From Cerasibacillus sp036516575 (GTDB taxonomy: Bacteria; Bacillota; Bacilli; Bacillales; Amphibacillaceae), in assembly GCF_036516575.1 (NCBI RefSeq), contig NZ_DATBTY010000018.1, positions 58,259 through 122,258 on the forward strand: a DNA stretch of 64,000 bases, read 5' to 3'. A program made the position numbers and the translations under genes. Position 1 is the first letter of the stretch. Every line of letters starts with the position of its first letter. This document shows, in pieces, positions 8,979 through 18,400 of the stretch. The notes under the pieces are model-generated. The model ran no database searches. It was not told the DNA's origin and saw only the letters and a list, made by a program, of their open reading frames with translations.

Positions 8979-9545
8979 GTGGGTAAGCGTGTTTTCATCA
9001 TGACATTTGAAGAAGACAGTAAATCATATCAAGCATTTTCAGAGCTTAAACAATTACATGTTGCAAAAAAAGTTCAAATCGAACAGATGGCAGTCATAAC
9101 GAATAGTGTTGAAGAAAAACTGCAAATAAAAGATTTCATGGATATGACCGGACCAGATAAAACATCTCGTGGTAGTCTAATCGGTTTATTGATTGGTATT
9201 TTAGGAGGACCAATTGGCATGTTATTAGGATGGGTATCTGGTACAATGATTGGTGCTTCAGGTGATGCCCGTGAAGTACGAGATGCGATGTCAGTCTTTG
9301 ATCAAACGCTATCAATGATCTCTCCGGGGAAAACTGGACTAATGGTCATTGCAACTGCTGAAAGTCGTGATACATTACAAGACTTAGCCTATGATGAATT
9401 AGAAGGTGGCAGACTATTACAACTTGACTTAGAACTTGTTAAAGAAGAAATTGAACGTGCAAGACAAACAGAACGTGAACTGCAACAAGAAGCCAAAAAG
9501 CGTTGGTTCGATAAAGACAAAGCAAAACGAAACGACGAACAATAA
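8979..9545 (+). CDS. Membrane protein with glycine-zipper hairpin, DUF1269-like
   Basis: 188 residues: an N-terminal alpha/beta segment (RVFIMTFEEDSKSYQAFSEL), a glycine-rich hydrophobic hairpin at about residues 69-92 (SLIGLLIGILGGPIGMLLGW), a second soluble segment (GLMVIATAESRDTLQDLAYDE), and a long charged C-terminal helix. This order resembles the DUF1269 family, whose function is unknown. The start is GTG at 8979 with GAGGTG 5 bases upstream. It is immediately followed by the strong promoter of the methionine leader, not by a terminator that I can see. Confidence 0.65.
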   Translation: MGKRVFIMTFEEDSKSYQAFSELKQLHVAKKVQIEQMAVITNSVEEKLQIKDFMDMTGPDKTSRGSLIGLLIGILGGPIGMLLGWVSGTMIGASGDAREVRDAMSVFDQTLSMISPGKTGLMVIATAESRDTLQDLAYDELEGGRLLQLDLELVKEEIERARQTERELQQEAKKRWFDKDKAKRNDEQ

Positions 9546-9555
9546 AAAAATACCC

Positions 9556-9584
9556 TTGACATTTATCTGAATTATGACTACAAT
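9556..9584 (+). promoter_or_regulatory. Sigma-A promoter of the metY-metA leader
   Basis: TTGACA at 9556-9561, a 17-base spacer and TACAAT at 9579-9584. Transcription would start near 9591, just upstream of the first S-box aptamer at 9607. Confidence 0.85.
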
Positions 9585-9606
9585 GTCATATAACCTTATA
9601 AATAAA

Positions 9607-9696
9607 CTTATCAAGAGTGGTGGAGGGACAGGCCCGATGAAACCCAGCAACCTCATATGAAGGTGCTAATTCCTGCAGCAAGAGCTGAAAGATAAG
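9607..9696 (+). ncRNA. SAM-I riboswitch (S-box), first of two
   Basis: P1 stem CTTATC (9607-9612) with GATAAG (9691-9696). Conserved blocks AGAGTGGTGGAGGGACAGGCCC, ATGAAACCCAGCAACC and GGTGCTAATTCCTGC lie between them. It binds S-adenosylmethionine and is followed by its own terminator at 9707-9738. Confidence 0.95.
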
Positions 9697-9706
9697 AGAT
9701 GATACT

Positions 9707-9738
9707 CCTCTTTCAGTTATTAGCGAAAGAGGTTTTTT
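9707..9738 (+). terminator. Terminator of the first S-box
   Basis: CCTCTTTC (9707-9714) pairs with GAAAGAGG (9725-9732), followed by six T residues. Position after the aptamer marks it as the expression platform. Confidence 0.9.
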
Positions 9739-9796
9739 GTTTTAGTCATAGAAAAATCTTTAAGCCATAGGATTTAAATAAAAATTAAATAACAAA

Positions 9797-9914
9797 CTCT
9801 TATCGAGAGAGGTGGAGGGATTAGGCCCTGTGAAACCTCGGCAACCTTCAGAGTAATCTTCTGAAACGGTGCTAAATCCTACTCTTGGGGAGCTCCCAAT
9901 GAGAAAGATGAGAG
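9797..9914 (+). ncRNA. SAM-I riboswitch (S-box), second of two
   Basis: P1 CTCTTATC (9797-9804) pairs with GATGAGAG (9907-9914). Conserved blocks GAGAGAGGTGGAGGGATTAGGCCC, GTGAAACCTCGGCAACC and GGTGCTAAATCC are present, with a longer P3/P4 region than the first copy. No separate promoter is obvious between the two aptamers, so both probably lie in one leader transcript. Confidence 0.93.
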
Positions 9915-9937
9915 GGAAGAGTAATTTATTATAAACT

Positions 9938-9969
9938 CCCCTTTCGTCTATACGATGAAAGGGGTTTTT
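9938..9969 (+). terminator. Terminator of the second S-box
   Basis: CCCCTTTCGTC pairs with GATGAAAGGGG (one G-U), followed by five T residues, just before the metY ribosome binding site. Confidence 0.9.
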
Positions 9970-9996
9970 ATATATCAAAAATAAGGGGAGAAACAA

Positions 9997-11295
9997 ATGA
10001 GTAACAAAACATTAAAGTTCGACACATTACAAGTTCATGCTGGTCAGGAGGTTGACCCGACAACAGGGTCACGGGCTGTACCCATCTATCAAACAACATC
10101 TTATGTTTTTAACAGCGTCGAGCATGGAGCAAATTTATTTTCACTAAAAGAAGAAGGTAATATTTATACGCGCATCATGAACCCGACAACCGATGTATTT
10201 GAAAAACGAATTGCCGCCTTGGAAGGTGGAATCGGTGCACTTGCCCTTGCATCTGGGGCAGCCGCAATAACAAATGCGATTATTAATATCGCAGGTACAG
10301 GTGACAACATTGTTTCAGCAGGCACATTATATGGTGGAACGTACAATCTTTTTTCGACCACCCTACCTAAGCTCGGTATTACGACAACCTTTGTCAATCC
10401 AGATGACCCAGAAAATTTTAAGTGTGCAATTACCGATAAGACAAAGGCCTTATTTTTGGAAACAATTGGGAATCCAGGCATTAATCTTGTTGATATTGAA
10501 AAAGTAGCTGACATCGCCCATGCACACGATATACCATTAATCATCGATAACACCTTTGGCACGCCATATCTCATCCGTCCAATCGAGTACGGAGCTGATA
10601 TAGTCATTCACTCAGCGACGAAGTTTATCGGTGGTCACGGAACATCGATTGGTGGTGTGATTGTCGATGGTGGGAATTTTAACTGGCTTGATAACGAGAA
10701 ATTTCCTGAATTTAATGAACCAGACTCGAGCTACCATGGCATGACATATGCCAAAGATGTTGGTACAGCCGCCTTTATTACGAAAGCACGTGTACAACTA
10801 TTAAGGGATACGGGTGCTACTTTAAGCCCATTTCATTCATTTTTATTTTTACAAGGGTTAGAAACTCTTTCCTTACGCGTGGAAAAACATGTCGCTAATA
10901 CGAAGAAAATTGTCCAATTTTTAAATGAACATCCACTCGTTTCATGGGTGAACTATCCAAATCTAAAAGGAAACAAATATTATGATTTAGCCCAAACCTA
11001 TTTTCCAAACGGAGCTGGATCAATCTTTACATTCGGAATTAAAGGTGGCGTTAAAGAAGGCAGCCGCTTTATCGAAGTCTTACAATTATTTTCTCATCTA
11101 GCAAATGTTGCGGATGCGAAATCACTTGTCATTCATCCAGCAAGCACGACACATGCCCAATTAAGTGAAGAGCAACAGCGACAAGCCGGTGTGACACCTG
11201 ATATGATTCGCCTGTCCATCGGTCTTGAGGACGCAGACGATTTATTACAAGATATTGACCAAGCACTTAAAATAGCAGTTCAAGCAAATGAATGA
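9997..11295 (+). CDS. metY: O-acetylhomoserine sulfhydrylase / aminocarboxypropyltransferase
   Basis: 432 residues, a Cys/Met-metabolism PLP enzyme. It replaces the acetyl group of O-acetylhomoserine with sulfide (or a thiol) to give homocysteine. The opening FDTLQVHAGQEVDPTTGSRAVPIYQTTSY and the long form (about 430 rather than 380 residues) are typical of MetY. The PLP lysine is Lys209 in SATKFIGGHG; DNTFGTPYL holds the PLP-pyridine Asp region. AAGGGGAG precedes the ATG. It is the first gene behind tandem SAM riboswitches and is followed after 17 bases by metA, which makes its substrate. Confidence 0.95.
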   Translation: MSNKTLKFDTLQVHAGQEVDPTTGSRAVPIYQTTSYVFNSVEHGANLFSLKEEGNIYTRIMNPTTDVFEKRIAALEGGIGALALASGAAAITNAIINIAGTGDNIVSAGTLYGGTYNLFSTTLPKLGITTTFVNPDDPENFKCAITDKTKALFLETIGNPGINLVDIEKVADIAHAHDIPLIIDNTFGTPYLIRPIEYGADIVIHSATKFIGGHGTSIGGVIVDGGNFNWLDNEKFPEFNEPDSSYHGMTYAKDVGTAAFITKARVQLLRDTGATLSPFHSFLFLQGLETLSLRVEKHVANTKKIVQFLNEHPLVSWVNYPNLKGNKYYDLAQTYFPNGAGSIFTFGIKGGVKEGSRFIEVLQLFSHLANVADAKSLVIHPASTTHAQLSEEQQRQAGVTPDMIRLSIGLEDADDLLQDIDQALKIAVQANE

Positions 11296-11312
11296 AAATG
11301 AGGTGATTGGTG

Positions 11313-12149
11313 GTGTTATATGTTAACCGACATTTGCGCTCGATTAAACGATTAAAGCAACAAGGGATTTGCATTAAAGATAATAATCAACATTCCAACC
11401 GAACAATTCGCTTATTAATTGTTAATTTAATGCCGAAAAAAATAGATACGGAGTTTCAATTTCTTTCGCTTATTGGGAGCTTGCCACTTGATGTAACGGT
11501 TGACTTTTTACACATGAAAAGCCATAAGCCAAAAAATTCCGATAGCGCATATTTGGCCAAAGCATATAAAACATTCCACGATATTCAGGAATTAACCTAT
11601 GACCGTGTCATTATTACTGGTGCACCACTTGAATTTATACCTTTTTCAGAGATACATTATTGGGAAGAGCTAACAAAAATATTTTCTTATACACATCAAC
11701 ATGCTGCTTCCACCCTGTATATCTGTTGGGCAGCAGTCGCTGGTTTGTATTACCATCACGATTTAAAGAAGTTGACGACAGTTAGGAAAATATTTGGCAT
11801 CTTCCCACATACAATCTGTGAAAAACACGACTTACTAAATGGATTAAATAACGGTTTCTTGATGCCCCATTCACGCTATGTCTACCTAAATGAAGCTGAA
11901 ATAAATCAAGTGGCACAGCTTGAGATACTTATCAAATCAAAAGAAGCAGGCATCACACTCGTCAAATCGAAAGATAACCGACATATTTATTTAACAGCAC
12001 ATCCCGAATATGAAAAAGATACATTACAAAAAGAATATGAACGTGATCAAAAGCACGGGATACGAGTTCAACCACCAAAAAATGATAATCTGACAGCTCC
12101 ATGGCTTGAACATGCTAAGAAGTTTTTTGAAAACTGGTTGAACTTGTAG
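11313..12149 (+). CDS. metA: Homoserine O-acetyltransferase, MetA/HTS family
   Basis: 278 residues. It acylates homoserine for methionine synthesis. Catalytic Cys138 lies in LYICWAA and the His/Glu pair in TAHPEYEKD. In the specificity loop TGAPLEFIPF a Glu occupies the place where E. coli MetA has Gly; in this family that Glu marks acetyl-CoA rather than succinyl-CoA use, which fits the MetY downstream need. Three adjacent start codons are possible (TTG 11307, GTG 11310, GTG 11313); GAGGTG at 11300-11305 gives the best spacing to 11313. The N-terminus is somewhat shorter than the usual 300-residue form. Co-transcribed with metY under the S-boxes. Confidence 0.92.
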   Translation: MLYVNRHLRSIKRLKQQGICIKDNNQHSNRTIRLLIVNLMPKKIDTEFQFLSLIGSLPLDVTVDFLHMKSHKPKNSDSAYLAKAYKTFHDIQELTYDRVIITGAPLEFIPFSEIHYWEELTKIFSYTHQHAASTLYICWAAVAGLYYHHDLKKLTTVRKIFGIFPHTICEKHDLLNGLNNGFLMPHSRYVYLNEAEINQVAQLEILIKSKEAGITLVKSKDNRHIYLTAHPEYEKDTLQKEYERDQKHGIRVQPPKNDNLTAPWLEHAKKFFENWLNL

Positions 12150-12159
12150 GCTAATATAG

Positions 12160-12201
12160 AAAACACAGAGCTAGTTTATATGTAGTAGCTCTGTGTTTTT
12201 A
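12160..12201 (+). terminator. Intrinsic terminator of metY-metA
   Basis: AAAACACAGAGCTA pairs with TAGCTCTGTGTTTT across a 12-base loop, ending in T residues. Confidence 0.88.
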
Positions 12202-12238
12202 TTGATCGCATCCTTTCTATGGAGAATAAAATAATAAA

Positions 12239-13051
12239 TTATTTCGTACTGAGACGGTATGTTACGGTTAATGCGACCTTGTGTAACCCCAACATCAATA
12301 ATCCCGCCAACACTTGATCGTATTTTGTATTAAAAGGAGGTGGCAATAATGGTGGAATATAACCATTAGGTGGGATACAAAGATGCGTCGTCAATTGTGA
12401 AAAAAATGGATTAGGTACACTGCCTAGCCAGCCACTTGCAATAAAAAACAAACAAGCGGGCATAATAAATATGCCGCTTTTCATCGCGTATTGTTTCATC
12501 TTCTGTCGGTCTAGACGTCGCTTACGGTTGGGTGAAGCAATCGGCCACCACATACGGAACGATAAAAAAAATAAGACAAGCATAAATAACCGTTGCCCAT
12601 GTGCATAGGTAGATAAAAACGTTAAAAACATCGGGATATGATAGAGTAAAAATAGAAACGAAAACGCTATAAGAGCACGATTCGGTGTGATGATTTCAGC
12701 TATCTTTTCTATCAAAGGAATGCGACGGAATGCGATATACAATTGATACGGAACACCAAGAAGTAATAACGGTGGAACAACAAAAAATAACACACTCATA
12801 TGAATCATATGAAAACTAAATGATAAATAGCTAATGACCAGAAGCGGACTGCCAACGATGAGATAGAGTAACACGATGCCACCAACAAAAAATAATGACT
12901 GTATCCAGTGGAAGTGCCACTGTCCTTCAGTTGGATTGTTCGTAGTAAAATCCCGTCGGCTGAACCACCAAAATAACATTAACATAATCATCGCAATCCC
13001 TAACAATGGCAGATTCCATGTTCCCTGTCCGTGAAGTAGAGCCTCAATCAT
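12239..13051 (-). CDS. ctaG: Cytochrome c oxidase assembly factor CtaG
   Basis: About 270 residues with seven predicted membrane helices, matching the Bacillus-type CtaG (CtaG_BsuA) family needed for maturation of caa3 cytochrome oxidase. Typical patterns are the HMIHMSVLFFVVPPLLLLGVP helix (conserved His and Pro) and the C-terminal CIPPNGYIPPLLPPPFNTKYDQVLAGLLM segment. The start at MIEALLHGQG is preferred because AAAGGA lies 10 bases upstream; a further in-frame ATG exists at 13072. It is isolated from other respiratory genes here. Confidence 0.9.
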   Translation of the reverse strand: MIEALLHGQGTWNLPLLGIAMIMLMLFWWFSRRDFTTNNPTEGQWHFHWIQSLFFVGGIVLLYLIVGSPLLVISYLSFSFHMIHMSVLFFVVPPLLLLGVPYQLYIAFRRIPLIEKIAEIITPNRALIAFSFLFLLYHIPMFLTFLSTYAHGQRLFMLVLFFLSFRMWWPIASPNRKRRLDRQKMKQYAMKSGIFIMPACLFFIASGWLGSVPNPFFSQLTTHLCIPPNGYIPPLLPPPFNTKYDQVLAGLLMLGLHKVALTVTYRLSTK

Positions 13052-13243
13052 ATCCACCACATCCTTTATCATCTAATCACATTTTACCACACCTTACATC
13101 ACTATGATAAAGAGAATATAATTATTCACAAACATGTTAAAAATAGTCTTGCTACGGGTACTTAGTGCTACATTATATCCCGATTGTTCCCGCGGTGAAC
13201 CAAAGTAAGTTAGCTTGAAAATAGCTTACAAGAACGATCCCGT

Positions 13244-15187
13244 TTAAAACGCCCCAGCTCCTCCCCCACCAACTGATGAAGTTGTGTTAGAAGAACTTGA
13301 TGATGCATCGACCGTGCTGTATAAATCAATTAGAACGAGATCGAATGTGCTTCCAGCAATATAAGGATTACTTAATAGCGGAAGATGACTTGCATCGAGT
13401 TGTTTAACCTGCTCGTCTTTGCCAACTTGCTTCCCATATTCTTCGCCTACACCAAGAATGATAGCATTTTCAAGTCGTCTTTCAATTTGTGTTGAATCAA
13501 TGCCAATTGGATAGCGTTTTTTTCGATATTCAATACGGGCGATGCGAATCGCACGTTTGAATTTTTTAATATGGTCATGCCAAATATAATTCGCATTGAT
13601 TAAAATCATGAAAAATGCCGTCGCATAGAGTAGAAAGGCTAACCATGTCGTTAATGTAAACGTCATAAAAATACTTGTCAGTACTATAAGTGTGATATAA
13701 GAAATACTTTGAATCCATTTATTACGACTAAACATAATAGCAAGTAAACCAACAACGGATAGAATAATCTTAATAATCGTTTGGTCAAACGATGTCACTA
13801 GATCAATCTGAGCAATAATAAAGAAGATACTATAAGAGATAGCTAATAATAGTATAGAAAATATCGAATAGCCTCGGAAAGGTGAGTGGAAATCCAAATA
13901 CCCTTCACGCTCATTTAAAAGAGTTGACCAACCATCCATTCCTTTTTCAAGTTTTTCAGCTTTTGCTTCCTTAACCTGATCGCTCTCCTCTTCGTGTTCC
14001 AGGATAGAATCGAGCATAAAATAGGAGCCTTTTTCACCTTTTTCAGTGAATAACCAACTTAATAAATATTGATCCGCTGCGTCTAAATTAGTCCACTTCA
14101 TTTGGCTATCACCAATAGTGAAGCGGTACGTTGTTTCGTTTGAAAAACGCGTTGATGATACAGCTTCCATCTTAATGATGCCCCGTTGTTTCAATGAAAA
14201 TAATCCTGCTATTATACTTTTCGCATTGTTGAAACCACCGTCATCTACATATTGAATAAAAAGTGGGTCTGTTTCTTCCAATAGATTAAACAGATCGTCA
14301 AGATCATCCTGTCCACGATGGCGATTCGGGTGCTTTATAAATAAAATGAGACCGATTGCTAGAACAATCACAATTGCCCCCACAACATACGGACGGAGTT
14401 GATTCATATTATCATCTAGTTCCGCACGACGTTTCGCTAATTCCTTTTCTTCTTGTAAAAAGGCTTGTCCAACTACTTTGTTTTTATAACGTTCAGCCGC
14501 CGCAACAAAGTGTTCCGGAAAAATAAGCCGGATTTCTGATCCTGCACCTGCTTTCAATAAATCATTCTGATAGCGTACACCATTTCCTATTTCTACAAGT
14601 TCTCCTGAATCCGCATGTAAAAAGGATGCGACTTCTGTCATATTAGAATTCGGAAGTCTTACCGTTATCGTAACATCATGTAAGTCAGTTTCATTCGTTT
14701 CATCAAAAAATGAATACGTTAAATCAGCAACATCAGCATATTTTTTAACAGACTCAAAAATATCATACTCATAGACAACATGCTTCATTTCATCTTTAGA
14801 ATTCGTAATCACTTTATATACTTGATCATCGTCATCATATTCAACTTCAAGCAAAGCTAAATCTGATAAATCTTGTGTAAACAATGCTTCATCATCTATT
14901 TTCAGTGTGGAATCATTAAGAAGATAGGCCTTGAAATTCTCAATATCCGAGTAAATAGAACGTGTCATGCCATTAAACTCACCAGAAAATGAATATGTAT
15001 ATAACTCCCGAACATGAATGGCACCATTCTCCTTAATCTCTGCATCAATCGTTACTTGATCGATGGAAAAAGAGCGGTCATTATCGTCATTAAAGAAATT
15101 GAACCAAAATGTAGGAACAACAATTATAAGTGCACCAAATATTAATATGTATCTGAGGATCTTATTTTTACTTTTCTTAGTAGCCAT
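13244..15187 (-). CDS. DUF2207 membrane protein with Gly-rich C-terminus
   Basis: 647 residues: N-terminal membrane anchor or signal (about residues 10-28), an extracytoplasmic DUF2207 beta domain (starting SFSIDQVTIDAEIKENGAIHV, with the MTRSIYSDI stretch typical of the family), a membrane helix near residue 270 (VGAIVIVLAIGLILFI), a cytoplasmic region, two to four further helices near 440-540 and a low-complexity Ser then GGGGAGAF tail. The family is widespread and its function unknown. GGAGGACAGGAAG precedes the ATG. A terminator at 15321-15352 separates it from the Ig-repeat gene, so it is probably its own transcription unit. Confidence 0.85.
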   Translation of the reverse strand: MATKKSKNKILRYILIFGALIIVVPTFWFNFFNDDNDRSFSIDQVTIDAEIKENGAIHVRELYTYSFSGEFNGMTRSIYSDIENFKAYLLNDSTLKIDDEALFTQDLSDLALLEVEYDDDDQVYKVITNSKDEMKHVVYEYDIFESVKKYADVADLTYSFFDETNETDLHDVTITVRLPNSNMTEVASFLHADSGELVEIGNGVRYQNDLLKAGAGSEIRLIFPEHFVAAAERYKNKVVGQAFLQEEKELAKRRAELDDNMNQLRPYVVGAIVIVLAIGLILFIKHPNRHRGQDDLDDLFNLLEETDPLFIQYVDDGGFNNAKSIIAGLFSLKQRGIIKMEAVSSTRFSNETTYRFTIGDSQMKWTNLDAADQYLLSWLFTEKGEKGSYFMLDSILEHEEESDQVKEAKAEKLEKGMDGWSTLLNEREGYLDFHSPFRGYSIFSILLLAISYSIFFIIAQIDLVTSFDQTIIKIILSVVGLLAIMFSRNKWIQSISYITLIVLTSIFMTFTLTTWLAFLLYATAFFMILINANYIWHDHIKKFKRAIRIARIEYRKKRYPIGIDSTQIERRLENAIILGVGEEYGKQVGKDEQVKQLDASHLPLLSNPYIAGSTFDLVLIDLYSTVDASSSSSNTTSSVGGGGAGAF

Positions 15188-15320
15188 CTTCCTGTCCTCC
15201 TCTATGAGTATTTTCCTATCTCTTCATACGAATAAAGCTGGAAAAAGTTTCGCACGATCTAATAAAATAGCGTCAGATTACAACCAGTTGTTCAACGCTT
15301 GCTTTCTACTAAAAATCATA

Positions 15321-15352
15321 GAAAAAGCTCCCTCAACAAAAGGGAGCTTTTC
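15321..15352 (-). terminator. Intrinsic terminator after the Ig-repeat gene
   Basis: Read on the minus strand, AAAAGCTCCCT pairs with AGGGAGCTTTT across TTTGTTG, then a T run. It ends the kinase operon before the DUF2207 gene. Confidence 0.85.
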
Positions 15353-15401
15353 TCAAGACAGATCATCCTGTTACATCGGTTTAGATTTACCTAGTTTTCG
15401 G

Positions 15402-18400
15402 TTAACTTGCTTCTTCTACCCCGACTTCTGAATCATCATCTTTCCGTCGTTTCAGTGCTAATAATATACCAGCAAGCAAAACGGCGATAAAGATTCCAAC
15501 GAGTGAACCGTAGAAAACCGTTTTGTTTTCGAACCATTTTGTAAGAGCGCTTTGCTCAGCAATACTAAACTCAACGCTTTTTTCGCCTTTATTCCCCGCT
15601 GTATCCTCAGCTTCAACTGAAATATTATAGTTTGCAATATCACTAAAGTTGAGGCGAACTTTTGTTGGTTTGCCATCGGTTGTTTTCTCGATTATTTCTC
15701 CTTCGAGTACATCACCATTCTTAGTAATTGACGTAATCCAATCTTCTGGATTGACGACACTCACTTCTACTTTTACTGGATTATGATATGTTTCATCATC
15801 TTTAGCACCAGTAAATTCTATTTTCGGTGGTGTCATGTCGATAATAAATTCAAATGATTGTCTTGCAATATTTCCTGCTTGGTCCTTAACCTCAATAGAA
15901 AGGACATATTTACCATCTTTATCAATTGGGTCGCCTAGCTCATATGGTTCACCATTCAATGTTAGAGCTATAATCTCATAATCACTTAGCTCATTGAAAA
16001 TCTCGAACTCTGGAATAATCACTTCGTTAAAATATTTACCATTGATTGGTTCTGAAAAAATGATTTTCGGATTTGTTTTATCAAGTGTCATGTGCACAGA
16101 TTGCTGGGAAATATTATTTGCTAGATCCGTAATGACAGCTTTTAATGTGTAATGTCCTTCATTTTTTAGTTCTTCACTTAATTCAAAATCACCAGCATTA
16201 TTTAAGCGTGGTGTCCCACCAAATGGGCGCTTGTTTAATGTAACCGATGTCCGCTTTTTATCTAAATGTTTATCCGAATACGTCACAATAGGTGAGATTT
16301 TCTTATTGAAAAATCCTCCTTTCAATGGTTCGCGTAGTAAATGATGTATATGCAATTTCGGTTTTGTTGTGTCAATTGTAAAACTCACTTTCAATTTCGT
16401 TTCATTCCCTGCTTTATCACGAGCAACGACATTGTAATTATATGCCATTTCCTTTGACGAAACAGGGATTTTTCCAGCAATGTTCTTTCCACCATTTAAT
16501 GTAACAGAAACAATTTTATCTTCAGATTCATCTAAGACAAACTCGGGTGTGATGATACGATTAATATATTCACCATCTTTGATCACGCGATTTTCGCCTT
16601 TGACTTTTGGTGTAATTTTAGGAGAGGTCTTATCAATTGTAAAAGACATACGTGCTTGCTCGCGATTACCCGCACGGTCAATAGCTTCGACAAAAATTTC
16701 GTAATCACCTTCTTGGCTAAACGTATGTGCTAATGAAGCAATTGAATCTGAATAACGATGATTCGTTATTGAAAAACCGCCAACAGAATAATGCTGACCA
16801 TTTCTTGTCACACGAATCGTATTTTTATCAAAGTTCACATCTTTAATCATCACTTGGACTTTTTTATTCGTATTATAATGTTCTCCATTCTTAACACCCG
16901 TTATATCAATGACAGGTTTTTTCGTATCAATTATAAATGACTTCTTAACGGTTTTTGCAACATTACCAGCTCTGTCTTTAGCACTAATCTGAATCATATA
17001 AAATCCATCTTCATTAAAGTTATACTGTAAAGTTGAATTGGTACGTGCTGTTCTCCAACCTGGACCACCTGCTTTTTTTTCCACACGTTGCGTTATATCA
17101 GCGCCATTTTTTGTCACTGTAAACTGAACGTTATTCGTGTTGTAATTCGTTTCATTGACACGAACTGTGACTTGGCGACTTGCTGGATAAAAAGCCCCAT
17201 CTTTAATACCATCAATTGATAATGTTGGTGCTGTTTTATCAATAATGAATGTGATTTTCTTTGGTTCTGCACGGTTACCAGCTTTATCGGTTGCGCTAAG
17301 TTCTACCGTATATTCACCCTCAGAAGTAAATGTATGTGTTAATGACGCTTTTGTTTTAGACATTGACATGTTGCCGACGTTGACGTTTTCCATCTTCCCT
17401 GTAGAACGATTACGTTTTTTGACAGATAAAATTGTATTGTTCGGATCTAAATGTTTATCTGTTACTTCAAATGTCACACGCTTACTTTGACGATAATGTT
17501 TAATCTCATCGGTGTTGTCAATGCCACGAATCGATAACTTCGGCTTAACCTGATCAATTGTAAAAGTGACAGCGTCCTGTGCTCTATTACCAGCATCGTC
17601 TATCGCTTCAACTTCTAATGTATACGTCCCATCATGATTAAAAGCGATTGGCAATTTAGATGTTTTATCTTCATTTACCCACTTATACTCCGGTTTTACA
17701 CCATCAGGGGTTGTCACACGGACTTTGACATTGTTTTTCTTATAATTATGTTCAGTTACCGTAACTGTAACTGTTTGTCCGGTATTATTATAGCGATTAA
17801 TTTTAGACAACGAAATCTTTGGCTTCTTATTATCAACTGTAAAGTCGGCACTTTTCGTAGTTGCTCGCCCAGCGTAATCCTCAACTTTAACCGTTAATTG
17901 ATAATCACCGTCTTTATTGAACAATCCATTTTCCAGTTTAAATTGATAACGGTGGTTTTTATCTGGATTAGACCATTCACCAACATCACGTCCACGCCAT
18001 GTTTCACGCTTGCCATCTAGATCTGTATATGTGACTGTCACTGATTTAGACTTGACATGTCGCTCAGTCACACCGATTTTAATAAACTGGTTGATACCTA
18101 GTTTATTAATATAATCTTTTGTGACATCGTTTGTTATATTGTGGTCGAGACTGATTTTTGGATCGACTTGATCAATCGTAAAGGTAACTGTTTCACGGGC
18201 TGAATTACCAGATTTATCTTTTGCTGTTACTTTAAGTTCATATTCACCATTTTTACTAAATGTGTGCGTTAACAACGCCTTATTTCCTTTTTCCTCGAAA
18301 TCTTCCTCAATGTTATAAACTTTTCCATCACGAGTTGCTTCAATTAGGGCTTCTTCTAAATTATTATCTTTTATTTCAACTGTGACATCTTGGGCATTTG

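Noticed and set aside
10164..10607. 147-codon minus-strand frame
   Set aside because: Antisense shadow of metY, which is certain.
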